The notes under the pieces were generated by a model. That model made no database searches. It saw only the letters and a program-made list of their open reading frames with translations, and had not been told where the DNA came from. Both the position numbers and the translations under genes were made by a program. A stretch of DNA of 64,000 bases, taken from positions 162,041,376 through 162,105,375 of the forward strand of contig BTPG01000002.1 of assembly GCA_036245525.1 (NCBI GenBank), written 5' to 3'. Shown one piece after another: positions 11,146 through 21,895 of the stretch (position 1 is the first letter of the stretch; each line of letters begins with the position of its first letter). This stretch comes from Semisulcospira habei (taxonomy: Eukaryota; Mollusca; Gastropoda; Semisulcospiridae).

Positions 11146-11917
11146 AACATTTGGTTAAATCTGAAGGAGTGAACTAGTCTGATCTACGTCTTTGTCACAC
11201 ATTGTGTGCCATGTCACAAAGTGATCTTGTTCATACTGATGCTTTTAGGCATAAATCAGCGTCAAACTGAAAGATAAAACAAAGTTATGTTTTTTTGTAT
11301 GTTGTCTCTTTACTGTCAGAACAAAGGTCTAGTCTGAAAAGTGGGTAATTTATATATTGATTTTGATAGCTCAGATTATAGCATCCAGCGTTTAATTAAC
11401 ACAATTTCAGGCCCAGCAACCATGTGAACATGAAATTATGAATGGTAAAAAATGTGTGTAGCAAACAAATCAATTTTGACCAGTCAGCATTGTACCCTCT
11501 GTAGCGGGTATGATATTCCTGTACAGTTCTGAAAGAGGGTATGAAAACCCCCTAAAATTGTCAATGAAAACTCCTTATTTTCTGTGGATGTTCAGTCCAG
11601 TACATTCCTGAGAGAGAGGGTATGAAAAACCCCTAACTGGGGTATGAAAACTTCTTACTTTTTGAGGATGTGCAAGTGATATCCAACTTTGCAGGCAGTT
11701 TGCTGTAAGGTCAGTCCAGACAGGTCATCCCACCATGTGTGACCTCAGTTTATGTTAGATATGTTCATGCTTTCAACTTCAAGTGATGGCTGCATGGGAA
11801 GTGTATACAATTGTCATTGGATTTTGTGCTCTCTGAATACTTGGTCGTTTTTACTTGTCACCTTTGTAAATCACAACCTGTATGTTGATGTTAGCTTGTT
11901 GGTTCTGTTGATAGACC
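11146..11917 (+). promoter_or_regulatory. Putative 5' flank or leader of the MEP-1-like gene
   Basis: Non-coding DNA directly upstream of the long ORF. It contains repeated GGGTATGAAAA phrases near 11,538, 11,619 and 11,641. The bases just before the start codon (a T/G-rich run ending TTGATAG at 11,914) could be a 3' splice site joining a non-coding leader exon to the coding exon. An in-frame TAG at 11,912-11,914 shows that the ORF cannot extend further upstream in genomic DNA. No TATA box or initiator can be assigned with confidence. Confidence 0.35.
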
Positions 11918-14900
11918 ATGATGGAAGTAGACAGCCGGACTGGTGATGAGGGCCCTCCAGCCTTGTCCCCTCAAAGAGGCCGCAGGTCGCCCGCCAAGGT
12001 CATCGATGAAGACGACAGCCTGGGCTACACCATAACCATGAATGATGGGGATGAATCTAACAACTCCTCCACCTCCCACTCCAGGACGGCTACACCAACA
12101 ACTGAGCAGGACTCCAGTGAGACCCGCAGCAAGCGACCACCGAGGCTCAAACCACAGCAGATTGTTGAAAATGGAGACGACTCCTCTAGAGAAGGTTCTG
12201 GGTCTGGGAAAGGCAAATCAGAACGTAGATCCAGCAAAGAGAATGGTGTTGGACGGTCGTCGGAAAAGCACAACAAAGAAGGAGATAAGGCAAATAAAGA
12301 TAAAGAAGAAGCGAGTAAGGTTGTACCTAAAGAGGAACCCGCCCTAAGTACAAGAACACTGCGTCCACGCCGTAGCCTGGAGCAGAAAGAAGGGGAGAGA
12401 AAGAGTTACGCTGAAAAAGAATCGGAGTCGGAGGATGATGATAGTTCAGAGGACTCCAGCGACTCGTCTGAGTCTGAAGTAGAGGAAAAGAGTGGGAGTA
12501 GTAACAAGAAGAAGGCAGCCAAGAAGAAAAAGGAAGAAGTGGAGGAAATTGTGATGGACTCTGATGAGGAAAACGAAAAGAGTCCAGAAGGTTCAAAAAA
12601 GAATAAAGGTGACAAGTTAAAGGGAAGGAATACCCCTTCACCCAGTGCCCAGGCTGCTAAAGATAAATTGGCCTCCCCAAATGCCAAACAGGCTCTTGCA
12701 GAGAAGTTGGCAAGTTCTAGCACAAATTCATCTAAAACAACCAGCGTTGTTCTAGATGCCAGAACTGGGGTGAGTTTGCCGTACGTGCCCACGTCAAATG
12801 CCACCTCCCTTCTACCCCCCACATCTGGTGTGCGCTTGGTGTTGCCACCTGGAGCATCTGCTGGTCAGGTGATGTACATTCCCAGCACAGGCACCTACCT
12901 AACCTCCACCGGCTCCATGTTCCCCGCCACCACCACCATGGCGTGCATGGCTGCTGGCTCCTCCACTCCCATCCTGATCCCTGCCGTGGCTGCCACCACC
13001 ACCCCCATCTCAAGCACACACTCCTACTTCGTGTCTGGCATGGGGGGCATGACAGCTGGTGTAATTCGACCTCCCGTCGGCAGTGCGCCACCCATGCAAC
13101 CTATACCAACCTTTGAAAACTCCAGCAAGGGCATGTTGGACATGGTCAGGTGGGAGGCTGATAACCACATTAACATCAAACCCAAATACGCCAAACCCAA
13201 CCCCAAGGCTGAACTAGGAAACCTGGCCAGGTGGCTGTTTGAGCTGGGTGCGGATGTGGTGAAAGAAAGCGTATACCATGACTTGGTGCGCCTGCAGCGT
13301 CAGAGAAAGGACTCTGGAGGTCTGACTGACAAGGAGAAGGCTGACTTCACCAAACTGCAGGAGATCGACGCAGACCTCAACAAGAAGATTGGCCATCTCA
13401 AATTCAAACTGCCCAAGTCATGTAAATGTGGCTTCAAGGCTGACCTCGACAGCGTCCTGTATCTTCACAAAGAGCATGCTCATCATGACCGTGGTGGGTT
13501 CCTCAATTGCAGCATGTGCAAATACTCCTCACGCCAGCCCAGCGCATTTAAGTTTCACATGGAAGCAGAACATGGCATGTGTGGCAGAATGGAAAACAGG
13601 CCATGCTTCTTCGAGTGCGAACTTTGCCCTTATGAGAGTAACTACCCCAACCGCTTGGATCAACACAAGGTGCGCTGTCTGAAGCAGTTTCGGCCAAACT
13701 TCAACATGCATCCCAGCTGCCTGACTGGGCCAGAGGTCAACCTGTGCCTTGAGAATGTTTTCTACTTTGTCTTCACGCGCCAGTTTCTCAACACCATCAA
13801 CCCACCCTCTTCAGCTTCCACATCACTTGTACCATCAACAGGCTTGAAGGATATCAAACCCAGAACCGTTTCTCAAACCCTAGCATCCATACGCCCTGGC
13901 CAGAATATGGTTGGCAAGTTTGGTGTTCAGGTCTCCACCACTCCGCCGCAGCAACTGGCTGGAAAAAATACAATTCGCACGGGCACAGGCCAGTACACAG
14001 GGTACCCAGCCAGCGCCAACATATCACGTTCCTTCCCAGTCATTTCCTCTCAGATAGGTGGGAACACTGGTTCTGCCCCTAGGGCCCCATCATATGCAGC
14101 AGCTATCAAACAGCCACCCACCACTGGGCAGCAACCGAATGCTCAATCCAACCCCAACAACGCTTTTGAAGTGTGTGAGATTTGTGGCGGCTATGTCAAA
14201 GATCGTAAGGCTCTACGCATCCACTTTTTCTACGCTCATCGCATTGACATGCCTTTTGGGGTGTTCGAGCGCACACAGCCCCCACTGTATTGTGCTACGT
14301 GCTTTGCCCGCTTCTGGACTGCCCAGGGCTTGCAGAAACATATAGAGGTGCACAAGGCTGACATGGCTGGAGCCAGCACAGCAGGGAATGGTGTGGCTGG
14401 CAAGTGCATCTCATGCGGTCACAGAGTTCCCAACATCCTCATGCACATGCGTATGGTGCACAATCGAGAACTGCGCCACTATCTGGCTGCCCTCATGTGC
14501 ATTTTCTGCGGCAATCGCTTTAGCTCCAAGCGTGAGGTTGAGAACCATATGGGCTCGCAGCACGGTGTAGTGGTGAAAAACAGCTCTGCCCAAGGCTCCC
14601 CCCTCACCCCTGGCATCCTCGCGCAGCCCACCATCACCCCAAAACCTCCCAAGCACAAGATGGGGCCGGCCTCAAAGACCAGGATGAACCGTGGCAGCCA
14701 GTGCGTGCTGTGTAACCTGACCTTTGCCCGGAACGTGGACTTGACTCGACATTGCATGCGTGTGCACCACACATGCATGAAGTGCGGGCTGGTGGTAGTG
14801 GACAAAGAATCCCTCAATCGCCACACCTGTTTGCATTCGGCAGCTGGTATGCGCACTTGTCAGATCTGTGGAGAGTCTGGCTTCCACCCTGCTTACTACA

Positions 14901-15760
14901 TTAAGCACATGCGTGACAAACACCTGCACCGCTGCTCTGTGGTCATGCGTCGTATCGACAGGGAGGCTGTGGACACCTTGAAGCGCCCCATCACCATATC
15001 TGACAGTGAAGATGACGATGTGATGATACGGTCACGCAGTGAACCATCGTCTCCCAAACGACGGAAGCAGGATGATGAGAAAGACAGCTCCGATGAAAAA
15101 GAGAAACCTAATCCTCAGCCCAGGCGAAGGCAGGTTGCGCGTAGGTCAACCAAGTTCAAAGTACCCAAGATGGAGGACAAGAAAGAAGATAAGTGTGATG
15201 TGAAAGCTGATACTGATTCAGAAGAGCGAAAGAATGGGGACATCACCAAAAAGTCATCAGAAACTGTTACTGAGACTGACTCTGATGCGAATAGAAGTGA
15301 AAAGACAAGCAAAGAGAAGAGTAAGAGTGAAAAGAGCAAGAGTGAAAAGACAAGCAGTGAAAAGAGCAAGAGTGAAAAGACAAGCACTGCAGTGAATAAG
15401 AGTGAAAAGACAAGCAGTGCGGTGAAAAATAGTGAAAAGAAAAGCAGTGAGGTGAATAAGAGTGAACAGACAAGCAGTGAGGTGAACAAGAGTGAAAAAA
15501 CAAGCAGTGAGGTGAATAAGAGTGAAAGAGCCAGTGGTGAGGTTACTAACAAAGTGAGTGAAAAGACGGGTGTTAGTAGTAGGACTGACAAGAAGAGGAA
15601 ATCTGATGAAAACAAAAACAGTAGCAAGAAGAGCGCTGAGAAGAAAAGAAAGAGTGCTGAAGACAGTGATAACAGTTGTGATGAGGAGGTGGGGGATGCT
15701 TACAGCAAGAAACTTCGCAGAAGTGGCAGGGGAAATACTGATGCCTTGGAGCTGGATTGA
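11918..15760 (+). CDS. MEP-1-like multi-zinc-finger nuclear protein (1,280 aa)
   Basis: One uninterrupted coding exon of 1,280 codons. Residues 1-280 are a Ser/Lys/Glu-rich disordered region with acidic runs; 280-400 are hydrophobic, Thr/Pro/Ala-rich. Residues 430-500 form a charged helical block (LARWLFELGADVVKE). Fingers follow: about 502-522 (CKCGF type), 531-552, 567-587, then 753-774, 792-812, 830-848, 861-882, 929-950, 953-972 and 981-1,002. After these comes ITISDSEDDD (about 1,026), a good SUMO-interaction motif, then a Lys/Ser/Glu-rich tail with KSEKTSSEVN-like repeats (about 1,125-1,205). Finger spacing and the RTQPPLYCATCFARFWTAQGL segment recall animal MEP-1, known from nematode and fly work as a partner of Mi-2/LET-418 and, in flies, a SUMO-dependent repressor. 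The start is the first of two adjacent ATGs; an in-frame TAG lies two codons upstream. The family name rests on recalled resemblance, not a search. Confidence 0.75.
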   Translation: MMEVDSRTGDEGPPALSPQRGRRSPAKVIDEDDSLGYTITMNDGDESNNSSTSHSRTATPTTEQDSSETRSKRPPRLKPQQIVENGDDSSREGSGSGKGKSERRSSKENGVGRSSEKHNKEGDKANKDKEEASKVVPKEEPALSTRTLRPRRSLEQKEGERKSYAEKESESEDDDSSEDSSDSSESEVEEKSGSSNKKKAAKKKKEEVEEIVMDSDEENEKSPEGSKKNKGDKLKGRNTPSPSAQAAKDKLASPNAKQALAEKLASSSTNSSKTTSVVLDARTGVSLPYVPTSNATSLLPPTSGVRLVLPPGASAGQVMYIPSTGTYLTSTGSMFPATTTMACMAAGSSTPILIPAVAATTTPISSTHSYFVSGMGGMTAGVIRPPVGSAPPMQPIPTFENSSKGMLDMVRWEADNHINIKPKYAKPNPKAELGNLARWLFELGADVVKESVYHDLVRLQRQRKDSGGLTDKEKADFTKLQEIDADLNKKIGHLKFKLPKSCKCGFKADLDSVLYLHKEHAHHDRGGFLNCSMCKYSSRQPSAFKFHMEAEHGMCGRMENRPCFFECELCPYESNYPNRLDQHKVRCLKQFRPNFNMHPSCLTGPEVNLCLENVFYFVFTRQFLNTINPPSSASTSLVPSTGLKDIKPRTVSQTLASIRPGQNMVGKFGVQVSTTPPQQLAGKNTIRTGTGQYTGYPASANISRSFPVISSQIGGNTGSAPRAPSYAAAIKQPPTTGQQPNAQSNPNNAFEVCEICGGYVKDRKALRIHFFYAHRIDMPFGVFERTQPPLYCATCFARFWTAQGLQKHIEVHKADMAGASTAGNGVAGKCISCGHRVPNILMHMRMVHNRELRHYLAALMCIFCGNRFSSKREVENHMGSQHGVVVKNSSAQGSPLTPGILAQPTITPKPPKHKMGPASKTRMNRGSQCVLCNLTFARNVDLTRHCMRVHHTCMKCGLVVVDKESLNRHTCLHSAAGMRTCQICGESGFHPAYYIKHMRDKHLHRCSVVMRRIDREAVDTLKRPITISDSEDDDVMIRSRSEPSSPKRRKQDDEKDSSDEKEKPNPQPRRRQVARRSTKFKVPKMEDKKEDKCDVKADTDSEERKNGDITKKSSETVTETDSDANRSEKTSKEKSKSEKSKSEKTSSEKSKSEKTSTAVNKSEKTSSAVKNSEKKSSEVNKSEQTSSEVNKSEKTSSEVNKSERASGEVTNKVSEKTGVSSRTDKKRKSDENKNSSKKSAEKKRKSAEDSDNSCDEEVGDAYSKKLRRSGRGNTDALELD
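15271..15545 (+). repeat. Coding tandem repeat in the C-terminal tail of the MEP-1-like gene
   Basis: A purine-rich repeat with core AATAAGAGTGAAAAGACAAG and variants recurs with spacing of about 27-36 bp, always a multiple of three. It encodes KSEKTSS(E/A)V(N/K) units. The frame is kept through all units, which fits expansion under coding constraint. Confidence 0.8.
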
Positions 15761-15983
15761 CAGATTTGTTTTTCATCTTATTGAGTACATTGTCAACAGT
15801 GAAACAAACAATAACTTATTTTTGTTTTCATTGTAAAGGAAAGACCAAGGCAGTTACACACTATCACATTATCTTATGCAGGATTTTCCCAAAATTTATT
15901 TGTAATCAATCTATTCGTAAAGTTGATCAATATCCTTCTCTGTTGTGTTCCTGTACATGCCTAGGAACCATCTCATTTATTGC

Positions 15984-15989
15984 AATAAA
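15984..15989 (+). promoter_or_regulatory. Poly(A) signal candidate (AATAAA)
   Basis: First AATAAA after the stop codon, 224 bases downstream, immediately followed by AATAAA-like sequence. It would give a short 3' UTR for the MEP-1-like transcript. Confidence 0.5.
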
Positions 15990-16849
15990 ATAAATATAGG
16001 ACTGGTGAAGTATTTGGTAGCAAAATATTGTCATTGCCGTGTCGTTTAAATTGTACTACATACCTGAAAAGCTTACTTAGTGATAAACACACCTCAGTCA
16101 TGTAATCTCTGTCAGTGGTTGACCTTGAAGTTATTATTTAAATTTTGAGGTGCAGAGATTATTGGATTTACCTTTTTCTGTACACACATCGGGTACATCA
16201 TGTGTTAAACTCTACCAAACCCTTTAGTTGGTGAAACTCCTTATTCCTACATTATGTGTGCAGGTCACCCACACGTTATAGTCTGATTATCATGGATGCC
16301 AGTACAATAACATGGTGGTACTTGTACTGCACACCAGAAAAAGGATATATTTTAGGACTTGGTCATTTTAGTGTTGCATGGTTCTTCATGCAATCAGTAA
16401 ACAAGAGGAAAGTGTGGTTTGCAAAGGACATAGTGTGTGTGTCCACACAAATAGTGATGTCATGTACACATCTCACTCGTGGGACTAAAAAAATTAAAAC
16501 AAAAGTTCATGACTGTCAACAATACCATCATAAATATGCCCTTTGGAAAAACATGGGTTTTTTTTTTTTGTCACTATTTTGGTTTTATTGAAGTGAAATG
16601 CATATGGATGGCATGCATTGTGCTGGCATCCACAATACAGAACCTTAGGGTCCTTCATTAAATAAATGTATGGATGCACTGACACCCATGGTGTACACCT
16701 GTGAATAAGGATTTTCACTAAATGAAGTATTGTTGAGCTTATGTCCCTTTAAAGTGCCATGAGCATTCTACTATAGGATGGATACTGATGCTGTACAAAT
16801 GAGTACAAATGAACATCAGTGTATTGGCTTTGAAGTTAGAGCAGAAAAC

Positions 16850-16855
16850 AATAAA
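16850..16855 (+). promoter_or_regulatory. Alternative poly(A) signal candidate (AATAAA)
   Basis: AATAAAG about 1.1 kb after the stop codon in AT-rich, repeat-poor sequence. A possible distal site for the MEP-1-like mRNA. Confidence 0.3.
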
Positions 16856-18093
16856 GTTAAACTAAAGAGCCTCAAGACATTTTAGTGAAATATGAGTACA
16901 AGACCACCGTTCGCGTTTACACACCTATGACGTTCAGTTGGGTAGAACAAGTTATGAGTATGATGCATAATTAGGAGCATAATTGTACTGGACAAAAAAA
17001 AAAACACATGAAGAATGGTGCTCATAGGGTATATATTTCTCACATTTTCAGGGATCAGTCTGGTCCAGGATGCTTTAATCACAGCATTAAAGAAAGTGAT
17101 CTTACCTGCTGAGTCATTTATTAAATTAAGTAGGCCTCAGCCTTGTGTAGTGTAAGCAATAGGTTTTACAAGCAGTAACTAGATTTAGACCTATGAAAGC
17201 TAATGGTAAAGTCATTATACAGTAACATGTTGTAATGAACTATAAGAGGAAAAATGTGAAAGAAACTTGTCAGAAGCTGGCTTCACCCCACATTTCAGTT
17301 AAAGTAAGGTGTCTTCTCAATAACGGACCATGGTTGAAACAAATTGCGAACATCCAAAGTAAGTCGTGAATGTTGGACCAGCAGTGAACCAGCTTCCCTC
17401 ATGTTGCAGAGAACAGAAGTGGCAGCTGCACAGACATTTTATACACAAAGGGGTTAAATCTGCAAAGCAATGTGCGATATATTCAACAAGAGCATGGCAT
17501 TAATGATAAATTTTTAATTGAAAAAGATGATGGCAAGTCGGACAAGCTGGTCAGTTGCCAACTACTTCTGTCTTTAGCAAGGAATGTTTTGGGCATGTAC
17601 TAGAGTTTACGGACATTGGTGCCACCTCTGTACCATGTGATGCCAGTTTCACTTTTGTCTGGAAGTAATGGACCCCTTGTGCAGTAACTGCTACTGTTTA
17701 CAATATGTGATTGGACTGTTTACTGTACTGGTGGCTTCTTGCACAAGGGGTTAACATGTTTTTGCTGTCTTTTTCTTGATAATTTTGTCATGTACTTCCA
17801 ACCATCATTGGTATTAGTTGACACTTCGTGCATTGACATTTTTAGCATTTTTTGTTGATGGTGTACAGTTCACTTTGTATGTATTGCTTTTGTATACTCA
17901 TTGTACTGTACATGTACTCACTGTTGTGACACAAACATAGATGGTGTATTGTAATTCAGGAATAATTTACAGTTTACTGTGTTGTATGTTTTGAAGCAAA
18001 CTTGGAATTTCATTTGTCCTTTTTTTTTCTTTTTGGGTGAATCTTTTCAACCATTTCTTAGCTCTGCAGGCCTAACTATTCCACTACCTTTTC

Positions 18094-18275
18094 TTAACCC
18101 ATTTAGCCCTGACACTACAACCATGATAATTAAAGTGCCAGACTAGCATGACACCAAGCTAATCTGAAACTACCCTTGAAGTATCATGTTGCATCCATCA
18201 TCTGCAACTGGTGCTTGGTTGTTGGGCGACACTTTTAAAATCTGGGAAATACAACCTTGGGGTTAAAGGGATTAA
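18094..18275. mobile_element. TTAA-bounded MITE, family C (diverged copy)
   Basis: Begins TTAACCCATTTAGCCC and ends with AAAGGGATTAA. The left-arm remnant TAATTAAAGTGCCAGACTAGC and the right-arm phrase CCAAGCTAATCTGAAACTACCC show the shared hairpin core in decayed form. Family C copies at 46,009 and 48,484 are better preserved. Confidence 0.6.
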
Positions 18276-18587
18276 CTCCTTCAGCTCTAACATACTCCAG
18301 CTTAAGACCAGTTCAAGGGTGGTGCCAGTGTGTTTTGCAGAGATGCCTATATATACAGAATTTATTTTGTCCTGAAATTCAGAAAAATTGGCAGGCATTA
18401 CGGAAAATACTGATTTTTTTCGCGTTCTGGTAAATCAGAATTGTGAAACAAACGGTGTTCCAGAGGTTGAAACTATAACTATAAGCCTAGTGCCTTTGAG
18501 CTAAGCAGTGGATTTCACGATGGCTCATATGTAAGGTCGGAAGCGTTTCGCGGGAAAGTCTGAGTGCGCATGTACTGTTTCACAATC

Positions 18588-18797
18588 ATGGCGTCGAAGA
18601 GAAAAGAAAACGAATCGAGCGATCGGTCTAGTGTAAAAGTTCATACACAGTGCTACCGAGAGATTTACACTGAGAAGTTCCCGTATATCACGCCAGGAAG
18701 CGTGGCTACAAAGGTGCTCTGTACCGTTTGTGTCACAGAATTTAGCTGTGCACACGAAGGAATAGATGACATTTATTGTCATGTAGAGGGTGTCTGA
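18588..18797 (+). pseudogene. Short BED-like zinc-finger ORF, possible transposase or exon remnant
   Basis: An ATG in strong context (ATCATGGCG, at 18,588) opens 69 codons. The C-terminal part shows a C-x2-C-x4-SCAHEGIDDIYCH arrangement resembling the BED-type finger at the N-terminus of hAT-derived proteins (C..C...SCAHGG..D...H). It stops at 18,797 before a complete finger or any catalytic domain. It could be a decayed transposable-element 5' end, a domesticated fragment, or an exon whose continuation I cannot see; no clear splice donor follows. Confidence 0.35.
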
Positions 18798-19364
18798 AAT
18801 GTTTCCTGAAATTTCACATTTTGGAAAAAAGAAAATACTGAAATTTGAAATTAGGGGTAGGCATGTCTGGTTTTGGTACCTGTAGGCTCAAAGCCAGTCT
18901 CTATCACCCTTGAGTTGTCACCGCGTCTTCCTCATGAACCATTATGTAGTCTTTGAAGGATGATGCCCGTGTTGGGGAATTGTGAGTGTGGGGCTCATTG
19001 TGTTCTTTTTAAGTGCTGTGGCACATGGTGTACATGCAAATTATGACATAAGCTTAAAGGCTGGTGTCTTTTTAGACGGACCCTGATCAGTACCTTCAGT
19101 TGTAGACTTTATGCCACAGGACCTGTCATCAGTCTTAACTGTAATTGTACCAGGATAAATTAAACCTCTTCTGGGTCTTTGATGTCACATAATGGTGGTG
19201 AAACACTTTTATCTCAAGTTCTGACTGTCCACTCCACAGTTGCTGTATATTGGTACTTGACCTAGAATGAACTGCAGTTGTGAGCTGGACCCCATCTAGT
19301 AGCACAATTACCTCTGTTGTGCATACAGGCACTTGTACTGTAAACAAACTGAGACTCAATGGGG

Positions 19365-19444
19365 TTAACCCTTTCATTCCCAGAACTAGTTGACTGCCAT
19401 TTCGTGGAATGAAAATCATTTAGTTCTGGAAGTGGAAGGGTTAA
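19365..19444. mobile_element. 80-bp TTAA-bounded palindromic MITE (family D)
   Basis: TTAA, then CCCTTTCATTCCCAGAACTA, a short centre, then TAGTTCTGGAAGTGGAAGGG and TTAA. The inverted arms match well over about 20 bases. TTAA on both sides with CCC...GGG termini is the piggyBac signature. A related arm lies near 50,315-50,335. Confidence 0.75.
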
Positions 19445-19689
19445 TTCTCGAGCCCTTTCAGTGGTACAGAGTAGGCTGAAGAGAAGTCATGCCTCTTGCC
19501 AGTGGTGAGGGAATGTATAAAGTATCAATATGACCTGTACATAGTGATTGTCATTATAATGTCATATTACAGTGTGTATACAAGGTAGTTCAGCTGTGAT
19601 TTGTAGAAATTCCTATTACTGCAGTATGTGTTGTCTTGTAGTAACCTGGGGTCAGTTGCACAAGTTGGCTTAAATCCTGCGCAAGCCAG

Positions 19690-19880
19690 TAACTTGTTAC
19701 ATTCTGAGAACAAAATTATGAATTTTTCAGCTACCCTTTGAGATCTATTTCACAATTCTGGAGAGAGACCATGATAGTTCACAGTGTCAAAATAGCTCAA
19801 TACCTGCTGGCGCCAAGTTACTCTGACACTACCATTGAACCATCATGGTCAATCTACATAGTGTCTTAGCACATCTTGGC
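19690..19880. repeat. Diverged copy of the family B hairpin
   Basis: The centre carries AGTGTCAAAATAGCTCAAT and GCGCCAAGTTACTCTGACACTACC, an imperfect version of the shared hairpin arms, followed by the family phrase ATGGTCAATCTAC. Outer ends are uncertain. Confidence 0.5.
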
Positions 19881-21554
19881 TTCATGTGCTATCCAATGTG
19901 CTGTGTGATAGTGGAACACCTTGCTTAGTGGCTTGTGCAGATCTAGGCTCACTCAAGCAGCCGAGACCATCTTTGCATTTTTGTTCTACAGGCCATATTA
20001 TTACTGCCATGTCTTAGATTGTCCGCGTCCTGCATATGAAAAGTCCTGCATATGAAAAGGAGACCATTGACAGTACCAAATCCAAGTGCAGAGGAGGATG
20101 ATTGGTGTTTAACTGGCCATATCCCATTTAATGCCTGGGATAGCTGCTTTCATGCAGTGAAGGTTAGCGAGTTGGTGCAACAAACATTTATTGGGATTTT
20201 GCAAGTTAAATGCACAATTTTACACTTTGCTTTACATGGTCCATCTGAAAAAGTAGATGGTTTTGTTTCTTTTCTTTAAAAAAAAATCTTGTAAAGATTA
20301 GTCTTTTTCTTTTGAGATAAAGTTTATATGGTTTGTTACCATGTAGTAATTTTCTTGATCAAATTCATGTCACCAAGGTCACAATATAATCGTATTACAG
20401 AAGCTATTACCTAAAGTTTTTCTATTTCTGCATGTCTTTTGAACATCTTGCTCACTAGGCTAAAGTGCTGGTGCAATGTGTGAATTTTGTGAAACCTTTT
20501 TTTTTTTTTTTTTTTTTTTTTAAGAACCGAATTGGTGACAATATGTTCAGATTCCTGCAATGACTGCAGAAAGGTCTGAGAGCTTTGGTAATTGCAGTGT
20601 TTTTCTGACAGTCATATGTTGGGTATTTGTGCATCAGTATGCTGTAAACTTTCTGTGTGTAAGTTACTCCAATGTTTACAGTGTGTGTCTTGAGTGTTTC
20701 ATATTATGAGGAACTTTAATACAAATATCAATGTACAGTGAATATACACGTATGTGATGTGTAATAATTTTTGTTCAAAGTCTGATTTGTACAGCTCTTT
20801 TTTTTTTTTTTAGGTTAGTTTTCTGGTTTATGTTCATTGATGTTGTGGGTTTTGAAAGTTGCCAGGGTGTCATGTTTTGAATGTAGGAAAGATAAAATTT
20901 GAAGGTGTCACATACCAGCTGACGATGTCCAAGTTGCTCTAACAAACGATATGTCTCAAGTGTTATAACCCCGGCATTGTAAATGCAGCGACCAGTAGTG
21001 TAAACTATGTGGTAATAAGTACCTGTGGCTGCGTGTAGAAAGAGGTTAACACCATTTGATGATGATTAACTGCATATTGCACTGGATATTGTATGATAAT
21101 TTGACAAGATTCAGACTAGGTGTACAAATTGACAAATTGCCGTGAAGAACTCCACAACCAGAAGTTGTCCTTTCAGACTTGCCTCTGTTATATTTCAAGA
21201 CATGTTACTTCTGTGTTAGACTTTTATCTCTTTGATGTTCAGAAGTTTTGTTTGTGGACAGTAGGACTTATAACGACATGCTGATGTGACATCACAGGTT
21301 ATTTGTAGATGTGTAACATTCTGAAACATTTTGACTGCCATAATTGTGAGACAAGTAGTGCTGGAGAACAGCTAGTCAAAATAAAGATCTGTATAATTTG
21401 CTGTGAAAGACATGGCTCTTCTAACGCATGTGTGTTTGTGTGTGTGTAATGGAGCATAAAATTGCAATCTGCAGCTTAAGCCCCTAGTGCATCCAGCCAC
21501 CTGTATTGTTTACAGTATTGTTTTTACAGTACAGGTGACTGCTTAAATGGGGGG

Positions 21555-21783
21555 TTTAAAACATCAAGCTCTAACTATAACGCTCTCCAGCCTAATACAC
21601 CTTTGCATGAAATTAATTTGACTATGAAGGTTCAAGGGTAGTGCCAGAATAACTTGGAGCCAAGCTATTGTGGCACCACCCTTGAACTAAAATGGTTGAT
21701 CTTTCTCCCAATCTGTAATGTGGCCCTCATAGTGCTATACCAAATTTGAAAAACAAATTGGCCTCAGGATATAATGGAATAAA
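21555..21783. mobile_element. Family B palindromic MITE
   Basis: Contains GGTTCAAGGGTAGTGCCAG near 21,629 and its complement GGCACCACCCTTGAAC near 21,682, plus the family B flanks AATTTGACTATGA and CAGGATATAATGG. The inner loop is shortened relative to other copies. A further partial copy follows at about 21,790-21,895. Confidence 0.65.
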
Positions 21784-21895
21784 CAAGTTGCACCACCCTT
21801 GGACCACAATGGTCAATCTTTCTCATGAACTATTGTGTACTGTAACCTTACAGCTGTGAAATTTTGACTTTGGGGCTTGATGTATTAGCTCATTA

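Larger units (their letters stand above)
15761..18093 (+). other. Probable 3' UTR and downstream non-coding DNA of the MEP-1-like gene
   Basis: This AT-rich stretch has fewer recognisable repeats than the rest of the window and contains several AATAAA motifs. That fits a long 3' UTR, but no sequence feature proves transcription. It includes T runs at about 16,558-16,569 and an isolated TGACCTTGA at 16,130-16,138. No further coding exon is recognised. Confidence 0.4.
18798..21554. other. Non-coding stretch downstream of the MEP-1-like gene
   Basis: Apart from the two palindromic elements listed separately, this holds T runs (20,500-20,521 and 20,800-20,811) and another AATAAA at 21,380-21,385. 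The whole 15.8-21.4 kb segment could be one very long 3' UTR or intergenic DNA. No coding exon is recognised. Confidence 0.35.

Noticed and set aside
15115..15627. 170-codon minus-strand ORF over the C-terminus of the MEP-1-like gene
   Set aside because: Leu/Phe/Ser repeats are the complement of the KSEK coding repeat; a shadow.
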